Assembly (NCBI GenBank): GCA_045106555.1
Contig: JBGCET010000001.1
Location: forward strand, 28,304 to 92,303
DNA length: 64,000 nucleotides
Reading direction: 5' to 3'
Origin: JANQOZ01 sp045106555
Lineage (GTDB): Bacteria > Pseudomonadota > Gammaproteobacteria > Xanthomonadales > SZUA-38
A program made the translations under genes and the position numbers. This document shows, piece by piece, positions 1 to 7,737 of this stretch. Below the pieces are notes generated by a model, which was given only the letters and a program-made list of their open reading frames with translations, made no database searches and was not told the origin of the DNA. How positions within the stretch are numbered: the first letter of the stretch is position 1; each line of letters starts with the position of its first letter.

Positions 1-84
1 CAGAGTTCGGTGGATGATAGGAGATGACAGCAAATACTGCCGCTGGCTGCTGGTAGAATCCTGCAGCCGTTGGTAAAAGCTCAT
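1..84 (-). CDS. TenA-like / iron-containing redox enzyme family protein (N-terminal fragment)
   Basis: The first 28 codons of a minus-strand gene begin at an ATG whose ATGA overlaps the stop of the upstream acyl ligase gene, so the two are translationally coupled. The visible protein starts MSFYQRLQDSTSSQRQYLLS and continues SPIIHRTL. This resembles the start of the TenA-like, heme-oxygenase-fold iron-containing redox enzymes that often accompany the hemolysin-family/AMP-ligase pair. The catalytic part lies outside the window, so the family call rests on a short N-terminus plus context. Confidence 0.6.
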   Translation of the reverse strand, partial: MSFYQRLQDSTSSQRQYLLSSPIIHRTL

Positions 85-1586
85 GAGCACATAACCTCAG
101 GGGATTTTCGGTAGAGAGCGTCAATGACGCTTGAGTATTTTTCTTCAATTACATGGCGTCGGAGGCGACCATTTTCGGTGGCGGTGGCATCCTTCGGTCC
201 AAACGGATGTTCCAGGAGATGCCAGTTGTGGACCTGCGCATAGTCGGGCAACCGCTGGTTGACTGCTTCGATATGAGCGTCAACTCGTTCAGGACTTGAC
301 TCATCGATGTTTCGGGGAACCAAAAGTGCCACGCAGTGGGGTCTAGACTCGCCAAAGACCGCCACCTGCCTAAACAATGGGCCAGTTTTGATTTCGCTTT
401 CCACCCACTCTGGTGAGATGTTTCGTCCAAAACTGGAGATGATGATGTGTTTGCGACGGCCATCAATAGTGACGAAGCCCTCATCGTCGATAATCCCCGT
501 ATCTCCGGTGGCGACCTCGTTGCAGTTCCAACTGTCGGGTTGTCCTGCATATCCCAAGAAGGCATTTCCGCTAACAAAAATCTCACCCTCTCTGATTTGA
601 ATTTGAGCATGAGGTAACACCTGTCCCACGGAACCTGGTCGATCGGCAGTAGGCGTATTGAGGGTTACGACGGAAGCACATTCAGACAGGCCATATCCTT
701 CAAACACAGGCAATTGCGCATTTCTTGCTGCCCGAAGGAGTTCTGGTGCAACCCGGCTACCTCCCACAGCAACAAATGCCAGAGAGTCTGGTGGGCACCA
801 GCCCTGATGGGTTGCCAATACGAGAGCATTCAGAAGCTCCGGAACCAATATCATCGAATTAGGACGCCAATGACTAATGGACGCCAGCAGCATGGGTAGA
901 TCCAGTTCGGAAGATCCTGTCATTCCTAGCTGGTTTAACGATGGCGCAACGACAGTCCCGCCGCCAAGTAGGGGGGCGTAGATGCCACCAATATTTTCTA
1001 ACAGCGTGCTCATTGGCAGCACACATAGGTGCCTTGGAGCTGGATGAGCAACAGCCTGTGACAAAGACCGAGCCACCGCGAGCTGTTGCTGCGTCGATAG
1101 ACAAACGCCTTTCGGTGAGCCTGTTGTGCCGGAGGTGTAGGTGATCTTGGCTGTTTGCTCTGGAATTTGCCCTGCAAACTCGGAGGGGCTTGTGACCTTA
1201 ACGCCACAAAGGTTGCCGGTAGACAGCTCTTGGCCTGGTATTGGCTCGCTCAGGAGATTAACCGGTAGTTGGGGTTGACTGTTACAAAACAAAATTTCGG
1301 CCCCACTGGTGTGCAACGCATGCACAATTTGCTCTGGGGAAAAAAATAACGGCAGTGGCGTTAAACATACGTTGGCAAACTGACAGGCCAAATCAACGGC
1401 GACCCAGTCGGGTCCGTTATCAGCGTATAGCGCAATGCTGCGAACGCCAGTAGCACCTATAGCCTCACTTAGTGAGTTTGCGCGGTTCAACAGGCCACTA
1501 GCGGACGTCTTTCCCTGCTCGTTTTCCAACGCCACGTCGTCTTTCAATTTGCAGGAATGTGACAGCACTGAGTGCAGTAGGGTCAT
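81..1586 (-). CDS. AMP-dependent acyl-CoA synthetase/ligase family protein
   Basis: An adenylate-forming enzyme that would activate a carboxylic (probably fatty) acid with ATP as an acyl-adenylate and pass it to CoA or a carrier. The P-loop signature YTSGTTGSPKG lies near residues 150-160. GYGLSE marks the A5 motif and a TGDTG stretch the A7 region, followed by the GRRKHIIISSFGRNISPEWVE hinge region. At about 501 residues it is shorter than typical long-chain synthetases. I chose the ATG at 1586, 11 bases after the stop of the upstream gene. A TTG at 1616 is in frame but would overlap the hemolysin gene. It is the middle gene of a tight minus-strand operon between a thermostable-hemolysin-family protein and a TenA-like protein. 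The substrate is unknown. Confidence 0.85.
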   Translation of the reverse strand: MTLLHSVLSHSCKLKDDVALENEQGKTSASGLLNRANSLSEAIGATGVRSIALYADNGPDWVAVDLACQFANVCLTPLPLFFSPEQIVHALHTSGAEILFCNSQPQLPVNLLSEPIPGQELSTGNLCGVKVTSPSEFAGQIPEQTAKITYTSGTTGSPKGVCLSTQQQLAVARSLSQAVAHPAPRHLCVLPMSTLLENIGGIYAPLLGGGTVVAPSLNQLGMTGSSELDLPMLLASISHWRPNSMILVPELLNALVLATHQGWCPPDSLAFVAVGGSRVAPELLRAARNAQLPVFEGYGLSECASVVTLNTPTADRPGSVGQVLPHAQIQIREGEIFVSGNAFLGYAGQPDSWNCNEVATGDTGIIDDEGFVTIDGRRKHIIISSFGRNISPEWVESEIKTGPLFRQVAVFGESRPHCVALLVPRNIDESSPERVDAHIEAVNQRLPDYAQVHNWHLLEHPFGPKDATATENGRLRRHVIEEKYSSVIDALYRKSPEVMCS

Positions 1587-1597
1587 CGGGGGTGAGC

Positions 1598-2329
1598 TCA
1601 GCGCAGAGCAGCGCAATTCAGTTGCTGCCCGACACAGTCAATCGCGCCAGAAAGGTCGCGAATCGAGTGGCTAAGAAGCGCCGAGGATTGCACTATCTGC
1701 GCACCCACGGATATGTCTCCGACTACTACTCTGGGATGTGCATCGTAGTAGCGACCCCAGCTACTTTGCCCTGTCAGTAAACGATCGGGATTGGCTTGGC
1801 CTAGGGTCTCAGTGGAGAAATTCAGTTTTTGCAATATCGCCTCCACCTGTACCGTTGCCGTGCACACCAACCAGCGATAGCCTGCCGCTTGCAAAGCGCT
1901 CACTAAAACGGCAAATAGGGCAGGGGTCGCGCTTGCTACATTAGCGGCCAGGTTGCCAATTTCCACAATAGTGCTGCGATCAATTGGGGATCGATAGGCT
2001 CGGCTTACACACTGTTCAATAGGGAGGTCCAGATACTGCTCCAAAAAGAGCCGTTCCTCACTGGCTAGCCTCATACCCAGTACTGCATTGATCTTATTGT
2101 CACGTGACAAGCTAAGCAGGTAGGGGAGAAAGGCCTCTAGTTTAGCGTCGTAAGTGGCTTCGAATCGCTCAGAAATAGTGCGTTCAAGCATTGTTCGATG
2201 GGGAGAGTGTTGATTGTCGAAATTTAGCGCGAGGGGTGCGCGATTCTCACTGTACAGAGGCTTTTCCAAACCATCAGTAGGTTTCCAGGTCAAAGGCGAA
2301 ATATTCGCGGGCATCAAAGATTCCATCAT
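1598..2329 (-). CDS. thermostable hemolysin family protein (probable GNAT-like acyltransferase)
   Basis: The protein (243 residues) matches what I know of the thermostable hemolysin (delta-VPH) family: an N-terminal segment with RTISERFEATYDAKLEAF, a central EERLFLEQYLD and the conserved VEIGNLA segment near residue 140. The segment YRWLVCTATVQVEAILQKL looks like the end of a GNAT or autoinducer-synthase fold. No signal peptide is visible, which argues against a secreted toxin. It is first in an operon with an AMP-forming ligase and a TenA-like protein, which suggests that an activated acyl group is made and transferred. The name hemolysin is historical and probably misleading. ATGs at 2329 and 2326 are both usable starts. 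Confidence 0.8.
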   Translation of the reverse strand: MMESLMPANISPLTWKPTDGLEKPLYSENRAPLALNFDNQHSPHRTMLERTISERFEATYDAKLEAFLPYLLSLSRDNKINAVLGMRLASEERLFLEQYLDLPIEQCVSRAYRSPIDRSTIVEIGNLAANVASATPALFAVLVSALQAAGYRWLVCTATVQVEAILQKLNFSTETLGQANPDRLLTGQSSWGRYYDAHPRVVVGDISVGAQIVQSSALLSHSIRDLSGAIDCVGQQLNCAALR

Positions 2330-2545
2330 CGAAGCGAGAAGTTGCGGCTAGATTAGGTGAGAAACCTTAAGGGACCCTTAATAGATCAAAGAAAAGTAAC
2401 TAAGATAGTGACAATCCATGATCGTTTTAATCAACACGTCGATGCTTCCCCGCCACATATCCGTGTATCAGGACTCGCAACTATTGACTGGACTTAGGTA
2501 ATTATTCTCTAAGCACAAATTTGAGTGCAATTTCGACCGACAAAA

Positions 2546-2569
2546 ATTGGGGGATAGATTGGGGGATGG
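2546..2569 (+). repeat. 12-base tandem direct repeat downstream of tRNA-Ser
   Basis: Two adjacent copies of ATTGGGGGATRG (2546-2557 and 2558-2569) sit about 55 bases beyond the 3' end of the tRNA-Ser gene, in a 293-base gap without a gene (2330-2622). Short direct repeats beside a tRNA 3' end can be integrase arm sites left by an element, but no integrase is present here. The rest of the gap is AT-rich and holds the presumed promoter of the minus-strand hemolysin operon. I see nothing else clear in it. Confidence 0.4.
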
Positions 2570-2622
2570 GTCAGGAGAGCTGCCCTTTAACCCATTGATA
2601 AATATAGAGAAAAACTGACTTT

Positions 2623-2712
2623 TGGCGGAGGAGGAGGGATTCGAACCCCCGAGAGGCTTTCACCCCTGCTGGTTTTCAAGACCAGTGCATTCAACCGCTC
2701 TGCCACTCCTCC
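2623..2712 (-). tRNA. tRNA-Ser (anticodon UGA)
   Basis: Reading the minus strand gives a complete 90-base type II tRNA. The 7-bp acceptor stem pairs GGAGGAG with CTCCTCC. The anticodon loop CTTGAAAA carries TGA, there is a long variable arm typical of serine tRNAs, the T-loop is TTCGAAT, and the CCA end is encoded at 2623-2625. It reads UCA and wobble serine codons. It stands alone, with a decayed tRNA-Ser copy about 200 bases upstream of its 5' end. Confidence 0.97.
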
Positions 2713-3099
2713 GCGGACGCGCATGATACAAAATCTTGGCGAATGTGTCCCGCGTTTTGGACGAATTTTCTGAGGATTTCTAGATTTTCTAGGGTAGGGG
2801 CTTTGCGAGTGTGAGTGCGTCGGGATTGATTCGCAAACGAAGGGTCGTTTGCTCACCCCGGCGGGGCGCCTGCGCGTTGCTGCGGCGTCCAAACTGCCTG
2901 GTGGCAGCTCCCCGAGAGGCTTTCACCCCTGCTAGTTTTCAAGACTCGAGGAGGAGGCCGCTTAGCCATTCCTTTGTCTAGGGGAAAGACGAAAATCCTG
3001 CATTGGGGTGAGAGAGGGTTGTATTGCCAACGTAAATGGATGTTGTGGATCGATTTTTCGCCCGGAATCCGCGTTCTGGGATATTATGCATCTCGAACT
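2713..3099. other. gene-free stretch between tRNA-Ser and the gacA-type gene
   Basis: This 390-base interval contains no convincing protein gene. ORFs that read through it include the tRNA or its remnant and have no family features. It holds the tRNA-Ser promoter side (2713-2800), a degraded tRNA-Ser copy (2910-2978) and the leader of the response regulator gene. Nothing else stands out. Confidence 0.6.
2910..2978 (-). pseudogene. decayed tRNA-Ser remnant
   Basis: Positions 2910-2945 repeat 2647-2682 of the intact tRNA-Ser over 36 bases with one difference, covering the anticodon arm and variable arm. After a short scrambled stretch, 2960-2978 matches the D-arm and acceptor part (2694-2712) at 14 of 19 positions. 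The 3' T-arm and acceptor strand are missing, replaced by unrelated sequence before 2910. It cannot fold as a tRNA and is best read as the remains of a tandem duplicate or of an element that carried a tRNA-Ser fragment. Confidence 0.7.
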
Positions 3100-3104
3100 G
3101 GAGG
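3100..3104 (+). promoter_or_regulatory. ribosome binding site fixing a GTG start for the gacA-type gene
   Basis: GGAGG at 3100-3104, six bases before the GTG at 3111, selects that codon over upstream in-frame starts (for example 3036). The GTG start gives the N-terminus V-I-K-L-L-L-V-D-D-H-D, the expected beginning of this regulator family. The longer version adds 25 residues that look like nothing in the family. Confidence 0.8.
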
Positions 3105-3110
3105 CAGGCT

Positions 3111-3758
3111 GTGATAAAACTTCTATTGGTCGACGACCACGACCTCGTACGTACCGGTGTAGCCCACATTATCGAAAAGCAAACGGGTATGGAGATAGTG
3201 GGTGAGGCGGGTACTGGAGAGGAGGCTTTGCGCCTGGTTCGAGAGCACAAGCCTAACGTGGTTTTGATGGATGTGAACATGCCGGGCCTTGGCGGTTTGG
3301 AGGCCACGCGGCGAATTGCTCGTTCTTCACCGGAGTGTAAGGTCATCATTCTTACCGTACATTCTGAAGCGCCTTTCCCCACCCATCTGCTGGATGCGGG
3401 CGCCTCTGGTTACCTGAGCAAAGGCTGTGCGGCGGAGGAACTGGTAAACGCGATTCGTTCGGTTTATCGCGACACTCGCTACATCGGTAAGGACATTGCC
3501 CAGCGGTTGGCCCTATCGCTACTGCCGGGCGCTGACAAATCGCCCTTCGACGATTTATCGGCGCGGGAAATGGAAGTGATGATGATGCTGATTCAGGGCA
3601 TCGAAGTCAGTGCAATTGCCGAATCGTTGGCGCTTAGTCCAAAAACCGTTAGCACCTACAAGTATCGAATCTACGAAAAGTTGACGGTGAAAAACGACGT
3701 CGAACTTACCCACCTGGCCATTCGCCACGGCATCTTAGAAAACAGCCCCGTCAATTAA
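3111..3758 (+). CDS. gacA: two-component response regulator, GacA/UvrY type
   Basis: A 215-residue NarL/FixJ-class regulator. The receiver domain (about residues 1-120) has the acidic pocket D8-D9, the phosphorylation site D54 in VLMDVNMPG and the conserved lysine in YLSKG. A LuxR-type helix-turn-helix follows (about 145-205: LSAREMEVMMMLIQG, LSPKTVSTYKYRIYEKL). This combination is characteristic of GacA/UvrY, which with the GacS/BarA kinase drives transcription of CsrB/RsmZ-type small RNAs. The usual uvrC and pgsA neighbours are absent; it converges on rne. A candidate target RNA lies at 54305-54548. Confidence 0.88.
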   Translation: MIKLLLVDDHDLVRTGVAHIIEKQTGMEIVGEAGTGEEALRLVREHKPNVVLMDVNMPGLGGLEATRRIARSSPECKVIILTVHSEAPFPTHLLDAGASGYLSKGCAAEELVNAIRSVYRDTRYIGKDIAQRLALSLLPGADKSPFDDLSAREMEVMMMLIQGIEVSAIAESLALSPKTVSTYKYRIYEKLTVKNDVELTHLAIRHGILENSPVN

Positions 3759-3800
3759 CTCATTGGGCAATCCTGGCGAACCAGGATTGCCACAGTAACG

Positions 3801-6443
3801 TTAGCTTCCGTCGCCTGAAGGCGAAGAGTCGGGCTTCGGCGCGGGCTTGCTTGGCGCAGGAGCCGCCGATGCCGGCTTGGCCGGTGCTTGAGGTGCAGCT
3901 GCCGGTTTGGGCGCAGCAGGTGCGGTGTTTGCTGGTTTGGCCGGCGCCTGTGGGGCGGCTTTGGCAGGTGAAGCATCGCTTGGCGGGTTGGCCTTTGCCG
4001 GCTGAGGCTTGGGTGCCGCAGCTGGCGCAGTGCTAGGAGCCGGTGCGTTAGATGCGGGTGCCGCATTCTGGTTAGTCTGCTGTGCGGGCTTCGGGCCGCT
4101 GCTTTGCGGTGCTGCGTTTGCCGAATTTCCCTCAGGCTTAGGTGGCGTCGACGGCTTTCCGCTGCTGCCAGTGGTCGCACCCTGGTTTCCACCGTTGCCT
4201 ACGCCGGATCCGTTGCCCGATGACTGAGCCGCAGGTGCGTTGTTCGGCTTGGCCGGAGCCTTGTTGCCGTCGCGGTCTGCGCTACTGTTTTGGGCTGGTT
4301 GCTTGTTGCCATCAACCTGCTTTGGACCCTGGGCCTGATTCTGGGCCTGGTTCTGATTTTGGTTCTGGGAGCTGTCAGCAGCGCCATCTTCACGCTTCTT
4401 GCCCCGACGGTTTCTGCCGCCGCGCCGTCCGCGTCGTCTGGACCTGGGTGCGCCGGCATTATCGCCATCAGCCTTTTTCGCTGAACCGTCAGCCGGGCCC
4501 TTGCCGCCCTGGTTGCGGTCTTGGTTATTGGCTTGCTTGTTATCAGCGTTGCCGTCTGGCTTTTTCGGCGAGGCTTTGCGCTGTTGAGGCTTCTTGCCGG
4601 TTTTCTTGCGCTGACCGCCGCGGTTTCCGTCCCGGTTCCCCTCGTTACGGTCACGTCGCTGGCCACGGCCGCGGTTACTTCCACCGCGATTGCCGCCCCG
4701 TGATGAGGTTTTCTTCTTGGCCGGTTTCGGCGCTTCCTCAACCGCAGGGGCTTCACCTCCGGAGAACAGGCCGGCAAGCCAGGCAAAGAACCCGGTTTTC
4801 TTCGCGGCTACCGGGGCTTCCACTCTGGCAGGTGCTGCCGGCGGTGCCGGGGTAGGGGGCGGTACGCTAACTACAGCCGGTGCCTCTGTTTTCAGGCCGT
4901 CCGGCGAATTGCTGGCCACAACTTCGGGCTCAGGTGGGTCCACCATGGTGTAACTGGCGTCGCCATCCAAACGTAGATCTTGCCGGCGTACCCGACGAAT
5001 CTCGAAGTTGGGTGTGTCCACATGAGGCGAGTTGATGACCAAAACGGGCACCCGGTGCCGGGCTTCGATCTGAGAAACCGCGTGGCGCTTTTCATTCAGC
5101 AGGAAGTTGCCCACATCGTTAGGAACAACGGCAATCACCTCGCCGGTGAACTCTTTCATTGCTTCTTCTTCCACCAGTCGAATGACCGACAGGGCAAGCG
5201 ATTCAATGCTGCGAATGAAGCCGTGGCCGTGGCAACGCGGGCACACGTTCTGGCTGGACTCTCCCAGCGACGGGCGCAATCGCTGACGGGACATTTCCAG
5301 TAGACCAAAGCGTGAAATACGGCCAATCTGTGTTCGGGCGCGGTCATTTTTCAGCGCGTCGCGAAGACGATCTTCCACCGCCCGCTGATTGCGGGTTTCC
5401 ATCATGTCGATGTAGTCGATCACCACCAGACCGCCCAGATCTCGAATTCTAAGCTGGCGGGCGATTTCATCCGCCGCTTCGAGATTAGTGTTCAGTGCGG
5501 TCTCTTCAATATCACTACCTTTGGTCGCGCGGGCAGAGTTGATATCGATGGAGATCATGGCTTCGGTGTGATCCACCACAATTGAACCGCCAGAGTGCAG
5601 ACTCACCTCACGGGCGAAGGCTGACTCTATCTGGCTTTCAATTTGATAGCGGGAAAACAGGGGTGTGCCGCTGTCATATAGCTTCAGCTTGCGCAGGTTG
5701 TGGGGCATAACCTGCTGCATGAATTCTCTCGCGTCGTTGTAGACCCCTTCGGCGTCGATCAAGATCTCGCCAATGTCGCTGCGCAGATAGTCTCTTAGCG
5801 CGCGAATAATCAGCTGGCTTTCCTGATAGATCAGAAACGGCGCTTTGCGTTCCTTGGCCGCCGTCGTAATGGCGGTCCAAAGTTGCTGCAGATATTCAAA
5901 ATCCCAGCGCAACTCTTCTGCCTCACGACCTACGCCAGCTGTCCGGACGATGAGCCCCATGGATTTGGGAACGTCCAGCTCTTTCAGAGCGTCTTTGATC
6001 GCTTGCCGGTCTTCGCCTTCAATGCGGCGCGAAACACCGCCGGCTTTTGGGTTGGTTGGCATCAGCACCAGATAACGGCCAGCCAGGCTGATATAGGTGG
6101 TCAGGGCAGCGCCTTTGTTGCCGCGCTCCTCCTTCTCAACCTGCACCACCACTTCCTGGCCTTCACTAATCAGGTCTTTGATGCTGCCACGGGAATCGGC
6201 ACCGTCTTTGTAAAACTCCGGGCAAATTTCCTTCAGCGGCAAAAAGCCATGGCGATCAGCGCCATAGTCGACAAAACAAGCTTCAAGGCTAGGTTCTACC
6301 CGAGTGACCCGGGCTTTGTAGATATTGGCTTTGCGTTGTTCGCGGGAGTTAACTTCGATGTCGAGGTCGTAGAGGGTCTGACCATCGACGATCGCCACGC
6401 GCAGCTCCTCTGGCTGCGTCGCGTTAATCAGCATTCTTTTCAT
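3801..6443 (-). CDS. rne: ribonuclease E
   Basis: The essential endoribonuclease of mRNA decay and rRNA/tRNA processing, and the scaffold of the degradosome (880 residues). The catalytic half is well conserved: S1 RNA-binding domain (about 36-120, ending GAALTTYISLAG), 5' sensor region, DNase I-like site with the metal-binding aspartates in SIDINSARATKG and VVIDYIDM (about 300 and 345), and the Zn-link CPRCHGHG near 405. From about residue 520 the protein is low-complexity: basic R/K/G-rich stretches, then Q/N and finally A/P/K-rich sequence, as in RNase E scaffold regions. This produces long spurious ORFs in other frames. AAGGA eight bases before the ATG is a good ribosome site. It is divergent from rluC, as in many gammaproteobacteria. 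Confidence 0.97.
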   Translation of the reverse strand: MKRMLINATQPEELRVAIVDGQTLYDLDIEVNSREQRKANIYKARVTRVEPSLEACFVDYGADRHGFLPLKEICPEFYKDGADSRGSIKDLISEGQEVVVQVEKEERGNKGAALTTYISLAGRYLVLMPTNPKAGGVSRRIEGEDRQAIKDALKELDVPKSMGLIVRTAGVGREAEELRWDFEYLQQLWTAITTAAKERKAPFLIYQESQLIIRALRDYLRSDIGEILIDAEGVYNDAREFMQQVMPHNLRKLKLYDSGTPLFSRYQIESQIESAFAREVSLHSGGSIVVDHTEAMISIDINSARATKGSDIEETALNTNLEAADEIARQLRIRDLGGLVVIDYIDMMETRNQRAVEDRLRDALKNDRARTQIGRISRFGLLEMSRQRLRPSLGESSQNVCPRCHGHGFIRSIESLALSVIRLVEEEAMKEFTGEVIAVVPNDVGNFLLNEKRHAVSQIEARHRVPVLVINSPHVDTPNFEIRRVRRQDLRLDGDASYTMVDPPEPEVVASNSPDGLKTEAPAVVSVPPPTPAPPAAPARVEAPVAAKKTGFFAWLAGLFSGGEAPAVEEAPKPAKKKTSSRGGNRGGSNRGRGQRRDRNEGNRDGNRGGQRKKTGKKPQQRKASPKKPDGNADNKQANNQDRNQGGKGPADGSAKKADGDNAGAPRSRRRGRRGGRNRRGKKREDGAADSSQNQNQNQAQNQAQGPKQVDGNKQPAQNSSADRDGNKAPAKPNNAPAAQSSGNGSGVGNGGNQGATTGSSGKPSTPPKPEGNSANAAPQSSGPKPAQQTNQNAAPASNAPAPSTAPAAAPKPQPAKANPPSDASPAKAAPQAPAKPANTAPAAPKPAAAPQAPAKPASAAPAPSKPAPKPDSSPSGDGS

Positions 6444-6734
6444 TATTTTTGTCCTTGAATGCGCGCAGCCAATCGACCGTCATTCCTGGACGGCGATGCC
6501 TGGGTCCCCCTGCTCAGGCCCCCGGAAGCCGGAAGCGCGCAATGATTCATTCTGTACAACTGGTACAGACAGCTGGCGGTATCGCCTTTGGGCGCCGCGC
6601 CTGATAGCCGGGAGGGACTGTTCGGACTTATTATCTGGCGGTCGCCTTATTCCGGCTTGAACGTCCTGCGAAATGCAGCGACAGACCGGAAACCGGAGTA
6701 ATATAACAACCTTAATACCTGCCAGCAATGACCC
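6444..6734. promoter_or_regulatory. divergent rne-rluC regulatory region
   Basis: These 291 bases hold the promoters and leaders of rne (minus) and rluC (plus). A small hairpin (CCGTC/GACGG, about 6478-6494) lies in the rne leader. RNase E autoregulates through its leader in Escherichia coli, so structure here is expected, but I cannot say that this hairpin is equivalent. TAATAT at 6699-6704 is a plausible -10 for rluC; no good -35 was found at normal spacing. Confidence 0.45.
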
Positions 6735-7703
6735 ATGTCCCAACCCGCAGATTTCTCGCGAGTACAACAACTTACCGTTAATTCCGAACAAAGCGGACAA
6801 CGCCTCGATAATTTCCTCAGTCGGGTCCTGAAACGGGCACCCAAAGGGCTGATATACCGCATCATCCGGCGGGGTGAAGTGCGAGTGAATGGCTCACGCG
6901 CCAAACCCGTTACCCGAGTCACCACGGGAGACATCATTCGTGTGCCTCCTGTGCGCCTGGGCGACGATGAGCCTGCCATTTTCAGCCAGGAAAAGGTCGA
7001 TCAGCTCAGTCAGTGGGTGTTAACAGAAACGGACGATTTTCTGGCGTTTAACAAGCCCTCCGGCGTGGCTGTTCACAGAGGCAGCGGACTGAATTGGGGC
7101 CTGATCGATCTCGTGCGGCGATGGCGGCCAGACGCTTACCTGGAGCTGGTGCATCGTTTAGACCGGCAAACCAGTGGTTGTTTGTTGCTGGCGCGTAACC
7201 GAGAAGCGCTGGCGCGGGCGGGGAAATGGTTCGCGGGCGACGGCGTGGGAAAACGGTATCTGGCGCTGCTGGACGGTCAGCTAGAAAACGAACAAGTGAC
7301 CTCATCGCAGCCCCTGAGTCGGGTGTCGGCCGGCGACGGTCGACGGGAGGTTCGTGCTGACAAAGACGGCAAAACCGCAGTGAGTCACTTTACCCGCTTG
7401 GCGCAGGCCAATGGCTGTACGTTAGTCAGCGTCACCATTGAAACCGGCAGGACCCACCAAATACGGGTTCACGCCCAGGGTTTGGGTGCGCCGGTCATTG
7501 GCGATGATAAGTACGGCAAACGGCGCCAGAATGGCCAACGTGGCCGCAATACCAATGCGGCCAATCGCACCATGTTGCACTGCTATCGGTTGGATATTGC
7601 GGAGGCTGCCCTGGGTTTATGTGCACCTTTGCCCAACGATTTCAGTGCCGCAGCAGACCGCCTGCTGGGCGACCCCCAGTGGCGCGAGATAATTGGAGAT
7701 TAG
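6735..7703 (+). CDS. rluC: 23S rRNA pseudouridine synthase RluC
   Basis: A 322-residue RluA-family pseudouridine synthase. An N-terminal S4-like RNA-binding domain (about 18-80: QRLDNFLSRVLKRAPKGLIY, RRGEVRVNG) precedes the catalytic domain with the signature HRLDRQTSG near 140-148, containing the catalytic aspartate. The later GRTHQIRVH motif is also intact. RluC makes pseudouridines at 955, 2504 and 2580 of E. coli 23S rRNA. Its divergent position next to rne is the usual arrangement and supports RluC over RluD. Confidence 0.95.
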   Translation: MSQPADFSRVQQLTVNSEQSGQRLDNFLSRVLKRAPKGLIYRIIRRGEVRVNGSRAKPVTRVTTGDIIRVPPVRLGDDEPAIFSQEKVDQLSQWVLTETDDFLAFNKPSGVAVHRGSGLNWGLIDLVRRWRPDAYLELVHRLDRQTSGCLLLARNREALARAGKWFAGDGVGKRYLALLDGQLENEQVTSSQPLSRVSAGDGRREVRADKDGKTAVSHFTRLAQANGCTLVSVTIETGRTHQIRVHAQGLGAPVIGDDKYGKRRQNGQRGRNTNAANRTMLHCYRLDIAEAALGLCAPLPNDFSAAADRLLGDPQWREIIGD

Positions 7704-7737
7704 TCGGTGGCAAGACCCCTGTTTGGTGTTCAGGCCA

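Noticed and set aside
3036..3110. Upstream start for the gacA-type regulator at 3036
   Set aside because: The extra 25 residues have no family counterpart, while GTG at 3111 has a GGAGG site and the canonical N-terminus.
4142..4855. Long plus- and minus-strand ORFs inside the rne 3' half (for example 4142-4855 and 4199-4786)
   Set aside because: They arise from the low-complexity, GC-rich coding of the RNase E scaffold region and show no family features.
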